Below are positions 28,097 through 36,357 of a DNA stretch of 64,000 nt, piece by piece. A program made the translations under genes and the position numbers. Origin of the DNA: Chitinivorax tropicus (lineage in GTDB: Bacteria > Pseudomonadota > Gammaproteobacteria > Burkholderiales > SCOH01); the NCBI RefSeq assembly GCF_014202905.1, contig NZ_JACHHY010000005.1:142425-206424 (forward strand), written 5' to 3'. The stretch's first letter is position 1. Each line of letters opens with the position of its first letter. Below the pieces are notes generated by a model. That model did no database searches and was not told the origin of the DNA. It worked only from the letters and a program-made list of their open reading frames with translations.

Positions 28097-28822
28097 TCAC
28101 TGATATTTCTTGCCAATTCTCTCTGCGGTGCCATCGTTGACAATGGATTTCACCGCATCATTCAGTTTGTTGACGACCTCGTCTGCCATGCCCTTGTTAC
28201 AAGCCAGCCACATTTCACTGTCCTTTGGGTCGCCCAGCTGAAAGACAGGCTTGATCTTGCCTTTGAACCCCTCGCGGCCCGCCTTGAACATGCCGCTCTT
28301 GGCGCCCCCGACCCACAAATCGATCCGTCCGGCAGCTAGTTTGGGCAGATTCTGTACATCCTGTACCACCCGTTCCATCTTCAAGCCTTGCTTCTCTGCG
28401 AAATCGCCATAGGCGTCTCCATTGTATGCGCCAACCTTGTACTTTTTGGCATCATCCAGCGAGCTGATTTTGATAGGGCTGTCGGCCTTGGCAAACAGGG
28501 TGATTTCATCTGCAACCAATGGCCCTACCCACTTGAAACTCTTTTCACGCTCGGCATTGCGCACTGCGGAGTAAACGCATACATCCGCCTGGCTCTTCGC
28601 CATGCTCAGTGAGCGCTCCCAAGGCAGCAACTCGATCTTCGCGTCCAGTTTGGCGCGTTTGAGCGCTTCTTGCACAATCTCTGTCGAGATGCCGCCGACC
28701 TTGCCGCCATCGGTCGGCATGTTGAATGGTGGATAGTCCTCGGTGGTCAAGGTCAATGCGCTGGCTACGCCGCTATAGCTGAGTGTTGCCAAGACGAAGC
28801 AGGTGATGAGCATTCTGGACAT
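28097..28822 (-). CDS. Periplasmic amino-acid-binding protein (SBP_bac_3 family), orphan
   Basis: 241 residues with a signal peptide (LITCFVLATLSYSGVASA). The family-3 solute-binding fold shows in LTTEDYPPFNM, GISTEIVQEALKRAKLDAKIELLPWERSL, DVCVYSAVRNAEREKSFKWVGP and the KLAAGRIDLWVGG segment. Family members bring polar amino acids to an ABC permease, or act as sensors. No permease or ATPase gene is adjacent. The protein is shorter than most (about 250-270), but complete. Confidence 0.88.
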   Translation of the reverse strand: MSRMLITCFVLATLSYSGVASALTLTTEDYPPFNMPTDGGKVGGISTEIVQEALKRAKLDAKIELLPWERSLSMAKSQADVCVYSAVRNAEREKSFKWVGPLVADEITLFAKADSPIKISSLDDAKKYKVGAYNGDAYGDFAEKQGLKMERVVQDVQNLPKLAAGRIDLWVGGAKSGMFKAGREGFKGKIKPVFQLGDPKDSEMWLACNKGMADEVVNKLNDAVKSIVNDGTAERIGKKYQ

Positions 28823-28956
28823 GGTTCCTCCGTGGGAGAGAGATATCTGTCAATTAACATTAGCTAATTCTGCAGATCTCTGCCACCCAAAAACCATGTC
28901 CATGGAGCCAGCCTGCCAATGAACAGTTCTCCATTCACTGCTGGCTGGATTCAGGG

Positions 28957-30396
28957 TCACTTCAGGTTGCTGACGCTCTCTTCCAGCAGCGGTGCAGCCT
29001 CTCCATTCGACTCCAACCGCACGTGCTCGATTTCTTCGAAACGGCGTGAGATTTTCTGGCTGGTGATCTGTACCGCTTCGGCGTCCTGATGCGCCATGCG
29101 GATGTGGTCAGCCAACTTGGTCATGCGCTGATCGAAACGTTTGAACTCGACCCCCAGCTTGGATAGCGCATCTTTGATGATGTGAACCTGGCGACGGGTC
29201 TCAACATCCTTGATGACGGCACGGGCCGTGTTCAAGACCGCCATCATGGTGGTGGGTGAAACAATCCACACCCGCTTCTGCAATGCGTGTTGTACCAGCT
29301 CGGGATGATAGGCGTGGATCTCGGCAAATACCGCTTCCGCCGGGATGAACATCAGCGCACCATCACTGGTTTCGCCCGGCACAATGTATTTGTCGCTGAT
29401 CGCATCAATATGCCTTTTCACATCCTGCTTGAATTGCTTTTCCGCGTTCAACCGTTCGCTCGATGCCTGTTCGGAGGAGAAAATGCGGTGATAGTTTTCC
29501 AGCGGGAATTTTGAATCGATCGCCACGGTGCCTGTCGGCTCGGGCAGATGCAACACACAGTCGGCGCGGGTTTTGTTCGATAACGTTTCTTGGAATTTAT
29601 AGAACTGTGCCGGCAGGATATTCGATACCAGCGCCTCCAGTTGTACTTCACCAAATGCGCCGCGAGAACGCTTGTCTCCCAGCAATTCCTGCAGGCTGAC
29701 CACATTGGTCGTCAAACCATCGATCTTGCGCTGTGCCTCATCAATCACCGCCAACCGTGCCATCACATTGGCAAATGTCTCGTTGGTTTTCTTGAACCCC
29801 TCATCCAGGCGCTCGGTGACCTTGCCGGAAATCTGTTCCAGCCGGGTGTCAACGGTCGTTGTCAGCTGTTCAATGACACGGGTCAGTTGCTCGGTTGTCA
29901 CCCGCATGGTGTTCTGCAGCGTATCCTGCTGCTGCTTGCCTTGTTCAGACAGGGTTTCGAAGACCCGCCGGAGCAGCTCTTCCTTCAGGGCGTCTTGACG
30001 GCCACTCAGATTTTGTGAGAAATCCGCCAGCTGCTTGATCAAGTACTCGCGATTGGTGGCCAGCTGCTCGGCCTGGGTATGCTGAACGGTCTGCATCTGC
30101 TGCCGGGCCAATTGAAGCTCCGCAACCACCACGCTGCGTAGCCGTTCAAAAGCCTCCGTCATCGCAGTCCGAAGCCGCTCGGCATTCTCCGCATCCGTGC
30201 GTGCAAGGCGATCCCCGAAATCCCCCAGCACATGGTGGATATCACCGACCATCACACGATGTTTTTCTTCCAGCGATTGCGTGATGGACAAAGAAAGCGA
30301 CTCTTGCGATGCCGTCAATTGCCCAAGCTTCCACACCACAACGGCGGCTGCCAGCAAAATGAAGATGGTGGCCAAGCCAAACAGTGTCTCAAGCAT
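28957..30396 (-). CDS. rmuC: RmuC family DNA recombination protein
   Basis: 479 residues. One N-terminal membrane segment (LFGLATIFILLAAAVVVWKL) is followed by a long coiled coil (about 30-235) and the RmuC nuclease-like domain (about 240-430). Recognisable pieces are KRSRGAFGEVQLEALVSNILP, VAIDSKFPLENYHRIF, SDGALMFIPAEAVFAEIHAY and VSPTTMMAVLNTARAVIKD. RmuC limits inversions at short inverted repeats and is predicted to resemble endonucleases. It stands alone, 263 bases upstream of nothing obvious in its operon. Confidence 0.94.
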   Translation of the reverse strand: MLETLFGLATIFILLAAAVVVWKLGQLTASQESLSLSITQSLEEKHRVMVGDIHHVLGDFGDRLARTDAENAERLRTAMTEAFERLRSVVVAELQLARQQMQTVQHTQAEQLATNREYLIKQLADFSQNLSGRQDALKEELLRRVFETLSEQGKQQQDTLQNTMRVTTEQLTRVIEQLTTTVDTRLEQISGKVTERLDEGFKKTNETFANVMARLAVIDEAQRKIDGLTTNVVSLQELLGDKRSRGAFGEVQLEALVSNILPAQFYKFQETLSNKTRADCVLHLPEPTGTVAIDSKFPLENYHRIFSSEQASSERLNAEKQFKQDVKRHIDAISDKYIVPGETSDGALMFIPAEAVFAEIHAYHPELVQHALQKRVWIVSPTTMMAVLNTARAVIKDVETRRQVHIIKDALSKLGVEFKRFDQRMTKLADHIRMAHQDAEAVQITSQKISRRFEEIEHVRLESNGEAAPLLEESVSNLK

Positions 30397-30699
30397 AGTT
30401 GAACAACCTCGAAAAACACGCCTCTGTCATGGAGCGCGTGAAGATGAATGGCCAAGTCACTCAGGCAATACGGCAGCCGCGCGCGTGGATCATTGGCCAA
30501 TTGAACATGGAATTCGGTAGTACAGATTTGCTGCTATTGCACAGAGTATAACGCGGGCCAAGGATTGCCGCGTCGTTATGCGCCAAATGAGATGCACAGT
30601 ACGCAAGAAGCCACCCTCAAGAGGGGAGGGCGGCCCCAGATTTGAAAATGGCCCGACTACGGCGGGCCAGGTTGGTGCGCCAGCTGGCGCGATACCTAA
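30397..30699. other. 303-base intergenic stretch between rmuC and folD
   Basis: Both flanking genes read leftward. The right part holds the folD terminator (30645-30669) and a perfect 14-bp palindrome GCGCCAGCTGGCGC at 30677-30690 immediately after the folD stop; the left part should hold the rmuC promoter. No coding frame is supported. Confidence 0.5.
30645..30669 (-). terminator. Rho-independent terminator of folD
   Basis: On the minus strand: TGGCCCG-CCGTAGT-CGGGCCA followed by TTTTC. Seven base pairs, GC-rich, about 30 bases past the folD stop. Confidence 0.7.
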
Positions 30700-31554
30700 T
30701 CAAGGAGCCAGGCGATCGCAGGCGTCTGCCGTATTCTGTAACAAAGTGGCGACAGTCATCAGCCCCACCCCACCCGGTACAGGTGTAATCCACCCCGCCA
30801 CGTCCTTGGCAGCCTCGAAATCCACATCACCGACTACCTTGCCATCATCCAAGCGATTGATGCCTACATCGATCACGATCGCACCTGGCTTCAACCATTC
30901 CGCCTTGACGAAATGAGGGCGCCCCACGCCCGCCACCACGATATCAGCCTGCCGCACCAGCCCAGGCAAATCATAGGTTGCACTATGGCAAACCGTCACC
31001 GTGCAGCGCGCCAGCAGCAATTCCAGTGCCTGTGGTCTGCCCACGATATTGGATGCGCCGATCACCACCGCATGCTTGCCTTTCAGGTCCACACCTGTGG
31101 TTTCCAGCAGCGTCATGACCCCGCGTGGCGTACAAGGCCGTAACAGAGGCATCTTCAACACCAGACGGCCAATATTGTAGGGGTGAAAGCCATCGACATC
31201 TTTTTCCGGGTGGATGGCTTCGATGATGGCGTTCGCATCCAGATGCTTGGGCAGCGGTAATTGGACAAGAATGCCATCGACCGATGGGTCCTCATTCAAT
31301 TGCTTGACCAAAGCCATCAACTCGTCTTGGGTGGTCGTTTCTGGCAGATCATAAGAGAGAGACCGGATGCCAGTTGCTTCACATTTGAGTCGTTTGTTAC
31401 GTACATAGATGGTCGAGGCCGGGTCCTGACCGACCAACACCACAGCCAGGGCCGGGGCTCGCTTACCTGCTGCCTGACGTGCTTTGACACGGTCCGCAAC
31501 GGAGTGGAGGATGGATTCGGAAACAACTTTGCCGCTGATGATAGTAGCGCTCAT
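30700..31554 (-). CDS. folD: Bifunctional methylenetetrahydrofolate dehydrogenase / cyclohydrolase
   Basis: 284 residues. It oxidises 5,10-methylene-THF with NADP+ and hydrolyses the product to 10-formyl-THF in the cytoplasm. The catalytic region is [17 protein letters not shown], with Tyr and Lys; the signature [14 protein letters not shown] follows, then [13 protein letters not shown] and the nucleotide-binding [11 protein letters not shown]. The C-terminus is the typical [25 protein letters not shown] 31554 fits family starts (MSATIISGK); the frame extends 26 codons upstream without similarity. Confidence 0.97.
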   Translation of the reverse strand: MSATIISGKVVSESILHSVADRVKARQAAGKRAPALAVVLVGQDPASTIYVRNKRLKCEATGIRSLSYDLPETTTQDELMALVKQLNEDPSVDGILVQLPLPKHLDANAIIEAIHPEKDVDGFHPYNIGRLVLKMPLLRPCTPRGVMTLLETTGVDLKGKHAVVIGASNIVGRPQALELLLARCTVTVCHSATYDLPGLVRQADIVVAGVGRPHFVKAEWLKPGAIVIDVGINRLDDGKVVGDVDFEAAKDVAGWITPVPGGVGLMTVATLLQNTADACDRLAP

Positions 31555-31675
31555 GGATGGGGTCTGCGTGATAGGCCGTTGTTGGATAAAGATAAAAGTA
31601 AAAGCCAGCCGTAGCTGGCTCCCACCGGGCACAGAAACGATTTTCTCATTTTTTGCATGAATCGCTCAAGCAGTG

Positions 31676-31704
31676 TTGACAGCGTAAAAAGAGTTACGTA
31701 TAGT
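31676..31704 (+). promoter_or_regulatory. Sigma-70 promoter of the tRNA cluster
   Basis: TTGACA (31676-31681), 17-base spacer, TATAGT (31699-31704), followed by a GC-rich discriminator. tRNA-Pro begins 17 bases after the -10 element. A near-consensus promoter as expected for stable RNA. Confidence 0.85.
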
Positions 31705-31720
31705 TCGGCCTCTCTTAAGG

Positions 31721-31798
31721 CGGGGTGTAGCGCAGCCTGGTTAGCGCACCTGATTTGGGATCAGGGGGTCGTGAGTTCGAATCCCACCACCCCGACCA
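31721..31798 (+). tRNA. tRNA-Pro (anticodon TGG)
   Basis: Acceptor CGGGGTG pairs with CACCCCG, then discriminator A and encoded CCA. The anticodon stem CCTGA/TCAGG holds TTTGGGA with TGG. The D arm is GCGC...GCGC. The T stem GTGAG/CCCAC has one A-C mismatch at its fourth pair, which is odd for a tRNA with otherwise perfect stems. It is first in a three-tRNA transcript. Confidence 0.95.
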
Positions 31799-31834
31799 TT
31801 AAGACTCAGTTTCATAGTTTGGCTTTCCGACGGG

Positions 31835-31911
31835 CTGCCCGTAGCTCAACTGGATAGAGCAACGGCCTTCTAAGCCGTAGGTTACAGGTTCGATTCCTGT
31901 CGGGCAGGCCA
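31835..31911 (+). tRNA. tRNA-Arg (anticodon TCT)
   Basis: Acceptor CTGCCCG pairs with CGGGCAG; discriminator G, CCA encoded. The anticodon stem ACGGC/GCCGT holds CTTCTAA with TCT. The T arm ACAGG-TTCGATT-CCTGT is perfect. It reads AGA/AGG codons, rare in GC-rich betaproteobacteria. Confidence 0.95.
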
Positions 31912-31924
31912 AAATGGTTTCAAT

Positions 31925-32001
31925 GGCGGATGTAGCTCAGTTGGTAGAGCACTGGATTGTGGCTCCAGGTGTCGTGGGTTCGATCCCCATCATTCGCCCC
32001 A
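31925..32001 (+). tRNA. tRNA-His (anticodon GTG)
   Basis: An eight-base-pair acceptor including the extra G-1 (31925) opposite C73, the identity element of tRNA-His. The anticodon stem CTGGA/TCCAG holds TTGTGGC with GTG. CCA is encoded (31999-32001). It is last in the cluster, 49 bases before the terminator. Confidence 0.95.
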
Positions 32002-32049
32002 GTATATAGTTGTAATGCATAAGCGTTGCAATTCAAGCAGTATTAAAAA

Positions 32050-32077
32050 GCCCTGATAGAACTATCAGGGCTTTTTT
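32050..32077 (+). terminator. Rho-independent terminator of the tRNA operon
   Basis: GCCCTGATA-gaac-TATCAGGGC, nine base pairs with a four-base loop, followed by six T. Strong and well placed after tRNA-His. Confidence 0.92.
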
Positions 32078-32343
32078 GCTTTTCCTATCCTTTTCTTCAT
32101 TATTTCAACTATTCTGCCAAGCGCTTGTCAGGTGGCATTTGATGATGCCTCTGGTTTGCTTTAGTATGCTCTGCATTAAAGTATCTGCTCAAGTACGGTT
32201 GAATGCAGGCAATGGCTTGTTGCTGTTCAGGTGGCAAGTTTTTGATGATAAAAATAAAAATCTATATCTGGCATGGCGGCATCATCATTTTGCGTGGTGT
32301 GCCTGCGGGGGATTGCACAAGCAATTGTGCTGGGGGAGTGGGT

Positions 32344-33375
32344 GTGGCAGTCATGGCTCGGATGGTGGTGTTGTTATTATCAATAGGTTTGGTGGCTTGC
32401 TCTGCAGCGCCCAGGATTCCTGGCGTGGTATCAAAAAGCCCACTGGTGGTGCAGCATCCAGATCAGGTTGAGGTCAAATACCTGGGCGGGGGAGGGGTAT
32501 TACTCAGGCGTGGTCAAGATATGGTCATGACCTCGCCTTTTGTCAGCAATTTCTCAACATGGGAGTTGCTGATTCCTCGCGACTCCAAATATGAGCGGGT
32601 CGATCAGGCGCTGACTGATGATATCAGTCGGATGGAGGCCATTCTGCTGTCCGGCACGCATTACTACCAGGCGATGGATGTTCCTTATATTGCAACCGCC
32701 CATGCGCCTGCTGCCAAGATCTATGGTGGCAGTACTGCGGTACATCTGTTGGCCCCGGCCATCGACAGACAGCGTTTGATGGCTATCACCAAGGCTGCAT
32801 CTGGATCAAAGGCTGGTGAGTGGTTGTATTCACAGAATAAGCGCATGCGCTTCATGGCAATTGACACAGACTTGATCAGCCCTGTCAGCATGCTGTCCTC
32901 CGCTCGGTTGGATGAGGATCAGATTCGATTGCCGCGTTTGCCACGTAGCTATCCTGCTGGGGAGAATTATGCTTGGCTGATCGATTTTTTGAATTCGAAT
33001 GGTACCGTTTCCTTCCGAGCTTTTTATCAGGATGCGCCGTCCAATTTCGGCATGGGCCAGTTGCCGGTGCTGAAAGACAGTGAGCAAGCTCCTGTTGATG
33101 TTGCCTTGCTCGGCGTCAGCCGTTTTTACAAGGCAGATCGCTATCCCGCTCATATATTAAGCAGTGTCAGGCCTCGCAACGTTGTCGCCATCCGTTGGGA
33201 GGATATCCGTCGTCCCAATACAGGCGTCCTCCGTGAGGATAGGGCTGGGGATCTGGAAGCATTTCAAAATCAGATCCGGCAAGTGTCGCAAGCACCTGTC
33301 AAAACGCCTGCACCCGGTACAACAATCCATTTCAGAGTAAAATTGTCAGACCCGATTCAAACCGCCACCAAATGA
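32344..33375 (+). CDS. Lipoprotein with degenerate metallo-beta-lactamase-like fold
   Basis: 343 residues. The start probably lies at GTG 32344, since GGGGGAG is five bases upstream, or at ATG 32353. The signal ends in the lipobox LVAC followed by SAAP, so the protein should be a membrane-anchored lipoprotein. The mature start (VEVKYLGGGGVLLRRGQDMVMTSPFVSNFS) matches the opening of metallo-beta-lactamase-fold hydrolases. The metal motif HxHxDH is missing; the spot reads SGTHYYQAMDVP. Later landmarks GENYAWLIDF and NFGMGQLPVL follow. It may be a non-metal scaffold or use other ligands. The next gene is a hydrolase 37 bases away and may be co-transcribed. Confidence 0.75.
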   Translation: MAVMARMVVLLLSIGLVACSAAPRIPGVVSKSPLVVQHPDQVEVKYLGGGGVLLRRGQDMVMTSPFVSNFSTWELLIPRDSKYERVDQALTDDISRMEAILLSGTHYYQAMDVPYIATAHAPAAKIYGGSTAVHLLAPAIDRQRLMAITKAASGSKAGEWLYSQNKRMRFMAIDTDLISPVSMLSSARLDEDQIRLPRLPRSYPAGENYAWLIDFLNSNGTVSFRAFYQDAPSNFGMGQLPVLKDSEQAPVDVALLGVSRFYKADRYPAHILSSVRPRNVVAIRWEDIRRPNTGVLREDRAGDLEAFQNQIRQVSQAPVKTPAPGTTIHFRVKLSDPIQTATK

Positions 33376-33412
33376 CCGGACTCTGTGCCCGTTTGGGGCG
33401 ATAAGGTGCATC

Positions 33413-34378
33413 ATGTCTGAACACAGCTATCCAAGCCCCGCCTGGCTTCCTGGTGGTCACTTGCAGACTATCTTTCCGGCAGTTGCAAGGCGTCCGGCCC
33501 ACCTGCGCTACAGGCGTGAGCGCTGGGAAACGCCAGATCAGGATTTCATTGATCTGGACTGGCTGGAAGGCCCGATGGGGGCGCCACTGGTGGTACTGTT
33601 TCACGGGCTGGAAGGCTCGTCCAATAGCCACTATGCGTTGGCCTTGATGCGTCATCTGCAGCAGCTCGGCTGGCGTGGTGTGGTGCCGCATTTTCGTGGC
33701 TGCAGTGGTGAGCTCAATCGCCTGCCCCGTGCTTATCATGCGGGTGATTCGGCGGAGGTGGATTGGATTCTGCGGCGGCTACGGCACGAGGTGGGTATTG
33801 CACCAATTTTTGCAGTAGGGGTGTCGCTAGGTGGCAATGTACTGCTGAAATGGGCTGGGGAGCAGGGCGGGCGGGCGGGCCAGATTGTGTCAGCAACAGC
33901 AGGGGTTTCTGTGCCGCTGGATCTGGCTGCGGCGGGTATCTCGTTGGATGCAGGTCTGAGCAGGCACATCTATACCCGTGAGTTTTTACGAACGCTTCGA
34001 CAGAAAGCGTTGCATAAACTGCATCGATTCCCTGATATCGCTGATCGCCAGCGTATCTTGGCCGCCCGTACCTTCTCTGCATTCGACGATGCCTTTACTG
34101 CGCCGATCCATGGCTTCAAGGGTAAGGAAGATTATTGGAATCAATCCAGTAGCAAACCGTGGCTGAAGCATGTCCGTCTGCCGACCTTGGTATTGAATGC
34201 GCGCAATGATCCATTTCTACCGGCGCACGTATTACCCGCCTTGCATGAGGTGTCATCATCCGTGCAAACAGAATACCCCGAACAGGGTGGGCATGTCGGC
34301 TTTCTCAGTGGCCAGTTTCCGGGTCATCTGGACTGGCTGCCGCACCGATTGACACGTCATTTCCGCGCATACTTGTAA
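33413..34378 (+). CDS. YheT-family alpha/beta hydrolase
   Basis: 321 residues of the YheT/ABHD1-3 esterase family. The opening PSPAWLPGGHLQTIFPA is diagnostic. The catalytic triad is Ser138 (GVSLGGN), Asp266 (NARNDPF) and His294 (GGHVGF). No signal peptide, so cytoplasmic. The natural substrate is unknown; relatives are carboxylesterases and are found near fatty-acid or PHA genes. It follows the lipoprotein gene closely. Confidence 0.9.
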   Translation: MSEHSYPSPAWLPGGHLQTIFPAVARRPAHLRYRRERWETPDQDFIDLDWLEGPMGAPLVVLFHGLEGSSNSHYALALMRHLQQLGWRGVVPHFRGCSGELNRLPRAYHAGDSAEVDWILRRLRHEVGIAPIFAVGVSLGGNVLLKWAGEQGGRAGQIVSATAGVSVPLDLAAAGISLDAGLSRHIYTREFLRTLRQKALHKLHRFPDIADRQRILAARTFSAFDDAFTAPIHGFKGKEDYWNQSSSKPWLKHVRLPTLVLNARNDPFLPAHVLPALHEVSSSVQTEYPEQGGHVGFLSGQFPGHLDWLPHRLTRHFRAYL

Positions 34379-34439
34379 TCAGCTGGGAGGGGGTTTGGTG
34401 TTAGAATCATCGCCGAATGTCATAGCCTAGGCGCAAATC

Positions 34440-35816
34440 ATGCCACGTTACCCAAAGGAAATTTTCAAAGCTTACGATATCCGTGGAATCGTGGGCTCGT
34501 CCTTGACGCCTGAAATCGTCGAGGGGATTGGTCATGCCATCGGTTCCGAGGCAGTTGACCGTAAACAAAAGGCCATCGTGATTGGCCGCGATGGCCGCTT
34601 ATCCGGCCCTGACCTTGCCGCTGCACTGGCGCGAGGCATTCAGAAAGCCGGCATCAACGTGATTGATGTGGGGCGTGTCGCCACGCCGATGTTGTATTTC
34701 GCGGCCTATCATCTGGAGACCTTTTCTGGTGTCATGGTGACCGGGAGCCACAATCCGCCTGAATACAACGGCCTGAAGATGATGCTTGGCAGTGAGACGC
34801 TTGCTGGTGAGCACATACAAGCCTTGCGAGCCCGGCTCGACAACGGCCAGCTGCACCACGGAGAGGGCCAATATCATGAGGCCAACATCATCGAGGATTA
34901 CCTCCAGCGCATTGTGGGGGATATCAAGCTGTCTCGCCCCATGAACATCGTGGTCGATTGTGGCAACGGCGTGCCTGGTGCTTTTGCACCGATGCTGTAC
35001 CGCCGCCTCAATTGCCGGGTGCGCGAGCTGTTCTGTGATGTGGATGGCACCTTTCCAAATCATCACCCAGACCCCGCCAAGCCAGAGAACCTGCAGGATG
35101 TGATTCATGCATTGGCCAGCACCGATGCTGAGCTGGGTTTGGCCTTTGACGGTGATGGTGACCGCTTGGGTGTGGTCACCAAAGATGGGCAGATCATCTA
35201 CCCTGATCGCCAGTTGATGTTGTTTGCAGGTGATGTGCTCTCCCGCAACAAGAAAGCCAAGATCATTTACGATGTCAAATCAACACGGAACTTGGCGCCT
35301 TGGATCAAGGAACATGGTGGCGAGCCCATCATGAGTCGGACTGGTCACTCGTTCATCAAGCAGAAGATGAAGGAAACCGGGGCTGCACTGGCGGGTGAGA
35401 TGAGTGGCCATGTGTTTTTCAAAGAACGCTGGTATGGCTTTGATGATGGCCTGTATGCTGGGGCGCGGTTATTGGAGATTCTCTCTGAAGTGGATGACCC
35501 GAGCGCGGTTCTCAATAACCTGCCGAATGCCGTCAGCACGCCAGAGCTGAATGTCAAAATGAAAGAAGGCGAGCACTACGCCCTGATTGATAAGCTGCAG
35601 GCTACCGCCAAGTTCACCAACCCATTGGACGTGATCACCATCGATGGCTTGCGTGTCGAGTATGCGGACGGATTCGGTCTGGCTCGTGCATCCAATACCA
35701 CCCCTGTGATCGTGTTGCGGTTTGAGGCGAATGATGAAGCATCACTGGAAACCATCAAAGCCGATTTCCGACGTGTCTTGAGTGAAGTCGCCCCAGATTT
35801 AGCCCTGCCATTCTGA
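34440..35816 (+). CDS. Phosphomannomutase / phosphoglucomutase
   Basis: 458 residues of the AlgC/ManB type, which interconverts 6-phospho and 1-phospho mannose or glucose for nucleotide-sugar synthesis. The catalytic phosphoserine is Ser103 in TGSHNPPEYNG, the Mg2+ loop is DGDGD (237-241), and the sugar loop is GEMSGHVFF. The protein begins PKEIFKAYDIRGIVG, as in AlgC. It stands alone with a terminator right behind it. Confidence 0.93.
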   Translation: MPRYPKEIFKAYDIRGIVGSSLTPEIVEGIGHAIGSEAVDRKQKAIVIGRDGRLSGPDLAAALARGIQKAGINVIDVGRVATPMLYFAAYHLETFSGVMVTGSHNPPEYNGLKMMLGSETLAGEHIQALRARLDNGQLHHGEGQYHEANIIEDYLQRIVGDIKLSRPMNIVVDCGNGVPGAFAPMLYRRLNCRVRELFCDVDGTFPNHHPDPAKPENLQDVIHALASTDAELGLAFDGDGDRLGVVTKDGQIIYPDRQLMLFAGDVLSRNKKAKIIYDVKSTRNLAPWIKEHGGEPIMSRTGHSFIKQKMKETGAALAGEMSGHVFFKERWYGFDDGLYAGARLLEILSEVDDPSAVLNNLPNAVSTPELNVKMKEGEHYALIDKLQATAKFTNPLDVITIDGLRVEYADGFGLARASNTTPVIVLRFEANDEASLETIKADFRRVLSEVAPDLALPF

Positions 35817-36357
35817 TGGATGGAAGCCCGGTGTACTCACCGGGCTTTTTTAATGGCATATCACTACCCTATTTTCCCCTCCCTGTAGCCGACCACCCTT
35901 GGGTCGGATGACATCCTTCCTTGCCAACATCGGCAGGCACTTATCTGGTCTCAATCCGCTGCGACTTAACTGCATTGAGCATGGGTCTGGGGTAAACGGC
36001 TGTTCGGCAGTCGCATGCAACCTACTTTGTACCAAGCTGTCCGAATTAATCTGTATCCGAGCATCGATTGTGTAGGTTGAAAGTGGTTTCTGTCACGTTT
36101 GTGCAATGGCTGCATGTTATATGCATGGCGGCCATGGTGGCCGTTCTGTGGGTAATGATAATTTGTTGTTGACGTCATACTTGCGACCTGTTGCCAAGAA
36201 AGTAGTGAACAAGTATATGCAAATTAAATCATATTCTATTACAATGATTTGCCACGCTGAGAGTGTAATACATGATCGTCATGATCTGTATGTTTCTCGT
36301 GGTTGCGTCACACGTTCACCAGTAATTGGCAAACGAAACAATAAATAAGGATTTCAC
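35817..36357. other. 541-base intergenic stretch before the sphingomyelinase-like gene
   Basis: After the terminator the sequence turns AT-rich from about 36150, as in the leader of the downstream gene. I see no supported coding frame. The promoter of the downstream gene should lie here; AAGGA at 36349 is its ribosome-binding site. Confidence 0.45.
35824..35851 (+). terminator. Terminator of the phosphomannomutase gene
   Basis: AAGCCCGGTG-TACT-CACCGGGCTT followed by a T-run, eight bases after the stop codon. Confidence 0.92.

Noticed and set aside
30677..30690. Palindrome GCGCCAGCTGGCGC as an operator
   Set aside because: It lies just after the folD stop beside the terminator, where an operator is not expected; likely part of the transcript end.
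31721..32001. tRNA cluster as a possible integration site
   Set aside because: No integrase, repeated tRNA 3' end or composition change is visible near it; all three tRNAs are complete and followed by their own terminator.
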